Shown here: positions 37,951-42,382 of the stretch, in pieces
Layout of the letters: each line of letters begins with the position of its first letter
Numbering within the stretch: the first letter of the stretch is position 1
Assembly: GCA_947575605.1 (NCBI GenBank)
Contig: CANPNZ010000015.1
Coordinates: 1 to 42,382, forward strand
Source of the DNA: an uncultured Clostridium sp.
GTDB taxonomy: Bacteria; Bacillota; Clostridia; TANB77; CAG-508
DNA: 42,382 nucleotides
Direction of reading: 5' to 3'
Position numbers and translations under genes: made by a program
Notes under the pieces: generated by a model
What the model saw: the letters and a program-made list of their open reading frames with translations, nothing else
What the model was told of the DNA's origin: nothing
The model's database searches: none

Positions 37951-39037
37951 TTATTCCTCTACTAATGTATATTTACTATTAAATACTAAGGTTGGAATAC
38001 ATACGATTGGACGAATATTATAGGAATCACTCTCAATATTCCAACCACCAAAACGTCCAGAAGAGCCTGCAATCATAATACTATTCGCAAATCCGTATGG
38101 ACTAGCTAAAAAATGTATTTTATGACTCATAGTTTTTCCATATATTCCATAGTTATCCTCTTCTTGAAACCAGCCATAACTTGCATTCTCTGTATATCCG
38201 TTTTCACCTGCTCCCACTATTAGTTCATTTGATTTGTTGCTCCTATTATTATAAGATGCTTCGAATAGTTCCGCAGTTGGACCTCCGCATTGCAAATACA
38301 GCATCTTCATTTTTATAATCTTTCCATACTTCTGTATCTGTTAACCACGCGGTAGCTCTTATATTACTATTCGTATTAGTTTCTGTAAATAATGCTTTTA
38401 TTTTTTGGCTCAGTCTTTGTCCCACAATACTCACATCTGCTCCATTTGTATAATTCGATATATAGGTATTTAAAATATACTCGTCTGCTAACTCTTCTGT
38501 TATTAAATACGTATAATTACTATCTTGATAAAATAATCTCCACACATCATTTGTAGATTGCTCTGTCCTAATATTATATTCTTTTACTTTCCTTCCATAT
38601 TCACTAGTTCTTGTTGCTTCTCCAATTGTTAATGTTTCTGGATTAAATGTTATTGGATTACTTTCTTTATTTTCTACTGTTCCATTTTTTTGTACTGTAA
38701 TTTGTTGTCCATCTACTGTAACTGTTATAGGAAACTGCTGACCTGTTATATCATTTTCAAGACCCTCTACTTTTTGTAAATTCTTTTTCAATTCTTCTAA
38801 ATCTAATTTTCCACTTCTATCAAAGCTTCCCATTACTTCTACTTTTACTTTTTCAACTGCTGCTGCTTTTTCTGTCTCCTCTTTTGCTGTTTTTGCTTTA
38901 GTTAAAATTCCATTTTCGCCTGTCAATGTAGCAATACTTACTGCTGCTAAAATCAATAATACAATAATCGTAATAACCAAAGCAATTAAGGTAATACCTC
39001 GTACATCCTTTAAATTCGTTTTCTTTGTTTTATTCAT
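37951..39037 (-). CDS. Type IV pilin-like secreted protein, split by a +1 frameshift
   Basis: Repaired length about 361 residues. The class III prepilin leader is basic (NKTKKTNLKDVRG), cleaved after Gly, then the hydrophobic helix ITLIALVITIIVLLILAAVS; position +5 is Ala rather than the usual Glu. Next come a coiled segment and a C-terminal domain recognised in uncultured Clostridia by GGPTAELFEASYN. The frame breaks at in-frame CGG (38285-38287); skipping its C gives FAMGGPTAELF, matching the family. The C-terminal half ends FGGWNIESDSYNIRPIVCIP. Start ATG 39037 is set by AAAGGAAGAG. Possible surface adhesin or pilus subunit; sorting by sortase is not indicated. Confidence 0.8.
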
Positions 39038-39244
39038 TTTTCTCTTCCTTTTATATACATAATTTATCATGTATTGTTTTGATTATAACTTACCAACAAT
39101 AGGTTTTCAATATAAAATATTGTTTTTCATACAAAAGTAATATTTTCGTAATATTTTTACAAGAATACATAACTTTTTATGTATTCTTTTTGTATCTTGT
39201 AATTTTTTGTTACAATTAACATAGTTAAATAACTTGTACTATTT

Positions 39245-39258
39245 ATACTCATGAGTAT
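39245..39258. promoter_or_regulatory. Palindromic operator-like site before the Xre regulator
   Basis: ATACTCATGAGTAT, a perfect 14-bp palindrome 39 bases before the Xre start codon and downstream of likely promoter sequences. Position and symmetry suit autoregulation by the HTH protein. Confidence 0.5.
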
Positions 39259-39296
39259 CATCTAATACGTTAAGTTATGTTGAATGGGAGGTTGCT

Positions 39297-39530
39297 ATGA
39301 AATTTAAAAGAATTAAAGACTTAAGAGAAGATCATGACAAATACCAAAAAGATATTGCTGATTTATTAGGAATTTCCCAACAATACTATTCTGAGTATGA
39401 AAGTGGAAAAAGAACGATTCCTATTCAACATTTAATTACTTTAGCTAAATATTACAATATTTCTGTTGATTATTTAATTGGATTATCCAATGAAAAAACA
39501 ATCCTAAAAAAACGTAAAAAAACAAGTTAG
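39297..39530 (+). CDS. Xre-family helix-turn-helix regulator
   Basis: 77 residues, a single HTH_3 domain: KDLREDHDKYQKDIADLLGI, then SQQYYSEYESGKRTIPIQHL as the recognition region, and AKYYNISVDYLIGL closing the fold, followed by a lysine-rich tail. Such small proteins are dimeric repressors. It is on the plus strand, divergent from the pilin-like gene; the gap holds a 14-bp palindrome that it may bind. Start ATG 39297 behind GGGAGG. Confidence 0.9.
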   Translation: MKFKRIKDLREDHDKYQKDIADLLGISQQYYSEYESGKRTIPIQHLITLAKYYNISVDYLIGLSNEKTILKKRKKTS

Positions 39531-39569
39531 TTTTTTGAAGTACAACTTAAAAAATTAGCTTGTTTTTTT
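39521..39569. terminator. Bidirectional terminator between xre-like gene and spoVT
   Basis: AACAAGTTAGTTTTTT (39521-39536) pairs with AAAAAATTAGCTTGTT (39549-39564) with two wobble positions, followed by TTTTT. The xre stop codon lies within the first arm. It can serve both convergent genes. Confidence 0.75.
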
Positions 39570-39575
39570 ATTACC

Positions 39576-40130
39576 CTATATATCCATTTGTGTACCCAAA
39601 AATGTTGCTGCTGATTGAGCAACCTTTTTTTCTACATCATTCATCTTACCATTTGGTTCTTTTGCCATTAAAATAACCGTACCTATGGTATCTCCATTCG
39701 AAACAATGGGATAAACTACTTGTGCATTATTTTTTCTTTCTTGATTATCATTTTTTGTAATTGGCATGGCTATATCGCTATTCTCTGTACTTGTATAAAT
39801 TTCTTTGTCCTCCATTAATTGTTCCAATTCTGTACTAATATCTTGTTCTAAAAATTCCTTTTTTGAACCTCCTGATACAGCTATAATGGTGTCTTTATCT
39901 GTTATACAAGCAATATGACCTGTTGTTTTGGATAAGGTTTCTGCATAACCAGCTGCAAATTCTGAAAGCTCTCCAATAGGAGAATATTTTTTTAATATTA
40001 CTTGCCCTTCTCTATCTGTAAATATCTCTAATGGATCTCCTTCTTTAATTCTCAATGTCTTTCTTATTTCCTTTGGAATAACAACTCTTCCCAAATCATC
40101 TATTCTTCTTACAACTCCAGTTGCTTTCAT
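39576..40130 (-). CDS. spoVT: Stage V sporulation protein T (AbrB-type regulator)
   Basis: 184 residues. The N-terminal swapped-hairpin AbrB domain is KATGVVRRIDDLGRVVIPKE followed by IRKTLRIKEGDPLEIF; the C-terminal half is a GAF-like domain (GHIACITDKDTIIAVSGGSK, then VYPIVSNGDTIGTVIL). SpoVT fine-tunes forespore gene expression under sigma-G. Start ATG 40130 lies behind GAGGAGG. The upstream sigma-G-like promoter (40166-40195) agrees with this role. Confidence 0.92.
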   Translation of the reverse strand: MKATGVVRRIDDLGRVVIPKEIRKTLRIKEGDPLEIFTDREGQVILKKYSPIGELSEFAAGYAETLSKTTGHIACITDKDTIIAVSGGSKKEFLEQDISTELEQLMEDKEIYTSTENSDIAMPITKNDNQERKNNAQVVYPIVSNGDTIGTVILMAKEPNGKMNDVEKKVAQSAATFLGTQMDI

Positions 40131-40165
40131 AATTTTCCTCCTCGTCATAATTTTGTTTATAATTT

Positions 40166-40195
40166 TATTATGACAAATAAGGAAAAAATTATACA
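40166..40195 (-). promoter_or_regulatory. Sigma-G/sigma-F-type promoter of spoVT
   Basis: TGTATA, 17 bases, CATAATA on the minus strand, fitting the forespore consensus (TGHATR and CATWMTA). Matches the known control of spoVT in Bacillus subtilis. Confidence 0.65.
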
Positions 40196-40240
40196 TTCAA
40201 AATAAAAAATTACAAATTTTATAAATTTACGGTTAATTCT

Positions 40241-42232
40241 TTATTCTTCCTCTTCTTCCATCACTTTTTCTTCTCTTTTTGGTAAAAAGCTTATTTTATA
40301 TTTATCTAAAATATAACCCATATCTTTTGAAAATTCTTTTAACATAACAATTTTGATGGTTGGTTCTTTTCCTTTTAAATAATCATCAATAATTTGTTTT
40401 AATTGTTTCATGTTTTTCATTTCAGGTTCAATTTGCTTGGTATAACGATTCGCTCTATCCGTCAGTTTTTCTTTAATTAGCACAATATCTTCATTACTAG
40501 CACAAGAAATCCTTTGGAATAATTGGAATGGGTCATAATATTTGAAAATAGGAAGCTCCATACATTCTTTATCAAATTTTTCGTAAAATTGCTCCATTTT
40601 CATTGGAATACATTTCATAATTTCGTCAGCTTTTTCTTTATACATTTTATCTAGTAATTGTTCATTTAACATATTAAAATGTTTTAAAATATCTTCCATA
40701 TCTTCTTCTACTTCTTCAATCGCAATTTTGCCCAATTCTTCTTTTGGGTTTGGACAATATTCAGAAGATAAAGAAGCAATATTCATACCATTGAAAAATA
40801 CACTTTTTAGTGTTTTCAAATCATATTCAATTAATCCTTTCCTAGAAAAATAACTAAAATAAGCAAATAATTTAACCGTATCAATTAAAGTTAGCTTTCC
40901 TTCTTTTACATCATCTATTACTTCTTGAATGACTCCAACAAATTGGTCGTCTGAAATTTTCCAATATTCTTCTGTTAATAATCTTTTGTAACCTGGCAAA
41001 TTTTCTGTATCTACTGTATTTCTAATGGTTTCCATGTTGTCTTTAAATAATTTCATATCAAAAATACGAGTTCTAATGTAATATTCTATAAATTTGAAGA
41101 AACGATATTCTGATTTAAAATTATAATAATAGTTGTTATCAAATTCCTTGATATAGAATTGTCTGTTATCCATTAATATTCTGGAAGATACTAAAATAGA
41201 TTTATATTCTTCGTTATCTTTAATGTTAACAAATTTGTCTTTTGTGATTTTACCTGCTTTAATTTCAAACGAAATAGCTATGGTAAATATCAACATGGTT
41301 TGCATTACTCGATGATTGGTATTGGGATAGGATTTATTTACCATTTCATATATTTTTTTGAAATCATTTAAGGCATGTTTTAAAATCCTTAAATTTCTGG
41401 TTCCACTCTTATGAAAAGTAGAAATGATCAATCCTGTGTTTTCTCTTAAAAATCGGATTAAATCTGCATTATTTTCATATCTCATTAAGATTCCATTTAT
41501 GATATAATCAAATTTTGGTGCATATTCAAAAGTTTCACCAATTAGTTTTTCCTTGATTCTTTCATAATCATTGGCTTTATCAAATACGTGTTCAATCTTA
41601 TCTTGGATTTTTTCAACCATTGGCTTGTCTGATTTATTTAATTCATCTTGTTTGTCTAAAAGATAGGTCGCAATAAAAGTTTTCATTTCAAGATTGGAAC
41701 TTTTTAATTTGGTAGAAAGTTCTTTTTCATTACAAATAATAATGGTTTTAATATGGTCATGTTCTACAAAATTATTAATATATCCCAATATATCAATAAC
41801 ATCTACATTGGCTCTTTCTAAGTCGTCAAAACATAAGACTTTGTCATCCGTTGAGAAAAATTCGCCATAATCTACTCTATCTCCATTTTGTGTAACACCA
41901 AAAAAGTTAGCCATATCAATTCCTGTTTTGGCATATTCTGGAATAGTAGTTTGTCCATTGGCATCCATAAATTTCCTTAGGTTTTTGTCCATTAATTGCG
42001 TCGTTTCAATAAATATCTTTTTGCTGATTTCTTCTAAATTTGATATTCCGTATAAAGACATATAAATGGTGGTATATCTTTTGCCATTCAATTGCAATGA
42101 CTCTATTTTCTTCCTGATTTTGTTGTTCCAAAAATGGGTCTTTCCAGATCCCCATTCCCCATTTATCATAATGGCATAATCAGTATAATCTGATCTTACA
42201 TAGTCTAATATGCTTTCTACTAAATCTTCCAT
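40241..42232 (-). CDS. KAP-family P-loop NTPase
   Basis: About 663 residues. Walker A INGEWGSGKTHF (24-34) and Walker B KVLCFDDLERA (131-141) match KAP NTPases, and DIDD-like loops (IIICNEKEL) follow. The large C-terminal half is helical with no recognised domain and an acidic end. I place the start at ATG 42232, with AAGGAGG 11 bases upstream; any longer N-terminus would translate three REP-like repeats. KAP proteins occur in anti-phage and membrane-associated systems; no transmembrane insertion is clear here, so the role stays open. No partner gene is visible, though the window ends upstream. Confidence 0.78.
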   Translation of the reverse strand: MEDLVESILDYVRSDYTDYAIMINGEWGSGKTHFWNNKIRKKIESLQLNGKRYTTIYMSLYGISNLEEISKKIFIETTQLMDKNLRKFMDANGQTTIPEYAKTGIDMANFFGVTQNGDRVDYGEFFSTDDKVLCFDDLERANVDVIDILGYINNFVEHDHIKTIIICNEKELSTKLKSSNLEMKTFIATYLLDKQDELNKSDKPMVEKIQDKIEHVFDKANDYERIKEKLIGETFEYAPKFDYIINGILMRYENNADLIRFLRENTGLIISTFHKSGTRNLRILKHALNDFKKIYEMVNKSYPNTNHRVMQTMLIFTIAISFEIKAGKITKDKFVNIKDNEEYKSILVSSRILMDNRQFYIKEFDNNYYYNFKSEYRFFKFIEYYIRTRIFDMKLFKDNMETIRNTVDTENLPGYKRLLTEEYWKISDDQFVGVIQEVIDDVKEGKLTLIDTVKLFAYFSYFSRKGLIEYDLKTLKSVFFNGMNIASLSSEYCPNPKEELGKIAIEEVEEDMEDILKHFNMLNEQLLDKMYKEKADEIMKCIPMKMEQFYEKFDKECMELPIFKYYDPFQLFQRISCASNEDIVLIKEKLTDRANRYTKQIEPEMKNMKQLKQIIDDYLKGKEPTIKIVMLKEFSKDMGYILDKYKISFLPKREEKVMEEEEE

Positions 42233-42262
42233 TTTATCTTTTTCCTCCTTGTTTTGAAAGAT

Positions 42263-42354
42263 ATCCATTGGGGACAGTTCTGTTTGGTCAAAGTGTCCAT
42301 TGGGGACGGTTCTATTTGGACATGGATTGCCATTGGGGACGGACCTTTTTGGCA
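42263..42354. repeat. Cluster of three REP-like repeats upstream of the KAP NTPase
   Basis: Copies at 42263-42290 (ACAG core variant), 42294-42322 (TGTCCA subtype, GGGGACGG core) and 42328-42354 (TGCCA subtype with GACGGACC). All in one orientation, 3-5 bases apart. Confidence 0.8.
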
Positions 42355-42382
42355 AATTAATAAATTTAATAAAGTAAGAAAC

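Noticed and set aside
40241..42355. 704-residue KAP protein with an N-terminal KRSVPNG repeat domain
   Set aside because: The first 41 residues translate three REP-like DNA repeats; the RBS-supported start is at 42232.

Overview
The window is AT-rich, gene-dense bacterial DNA. Strong Shine-Dalgarno sites, consensus sigma-A promoters and two sporulation genes (spoIIM; spoVT with a sigma-G-type promoter) point to a spore-forming, low-GC Clostridia-like Firmicute, plausibly an uncultured gut lineage. I cannot name the species. Nearly all genes lie on the minus strand.

Layout. 74-2783: polA. 2949-5999: GT-C glycosyltransferase, LMW tyrosine phosphatase and M29 aminopeptidase. 5980-8335: solitary type I specificity subunit (hsdS) and rhuM. 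8422-13015: queH, ruvB, an LtaS-like sulfatase and an Alg13/Alg14-like glycosyltransferase pair. 13326-17134: xerD-like recombinase, spoIIM, an EndoQ-type PHP enzyme and an HD-like protein. 17227-20082: rnhA, tmcAL (plus strand), a methyltransferase and a MazG-like protein. 20083-23666: accessory DNA with a LexA-like box, a GNAT enzyme and a large serine recombinase behind an attenuator-like leader. 23716-24029: tRNA-Met/Ile(CAT) and tRNA-Tyr with promoter and terminator. 24088-25998: dprA and folD. 26294-32388: accessory run of small-molecule enzymes (radical SAM plus partner, NUDIX, HD, GNAT, HAD nucleotidase, SDR, DHFR-like). 32541-39037: ligA, sortase, HIT, short alaS and a pilin-like protein. 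39297-42232: Xre regulator, spoVT and a KAP-type P-loop NTPase.

Most striking observation. Three unrelated genes (polA, rhuM, the pilin-like gene) are each split by a +1 frameshift. At each break the original frame reads CGG followed by A, and skipping the C so that GGA (Gly) is read restores the conserved protein. Scanning every coding frame by eye, I found no other in-frame CGG codon in the window. This suggests that CGG is unassigned or nearly so in this genome and acts as a +1 frameshift site (or CGGA as a four-base codon). A systematic sequencing artefact must be excluded.

Other signals: two families of short imperfect-palindrome REP-like repeats, one of which supplies the stop codon of ruvB; six DnaA-box-like 9-mers in 85 bp inside dprA, four of them in a family-atypical insertion; a uORF/terminator leader before the serine recombinase; three inverted-repeat (MITE-like) elements; and a hairpin covering the spoIIM ribosome binding site.
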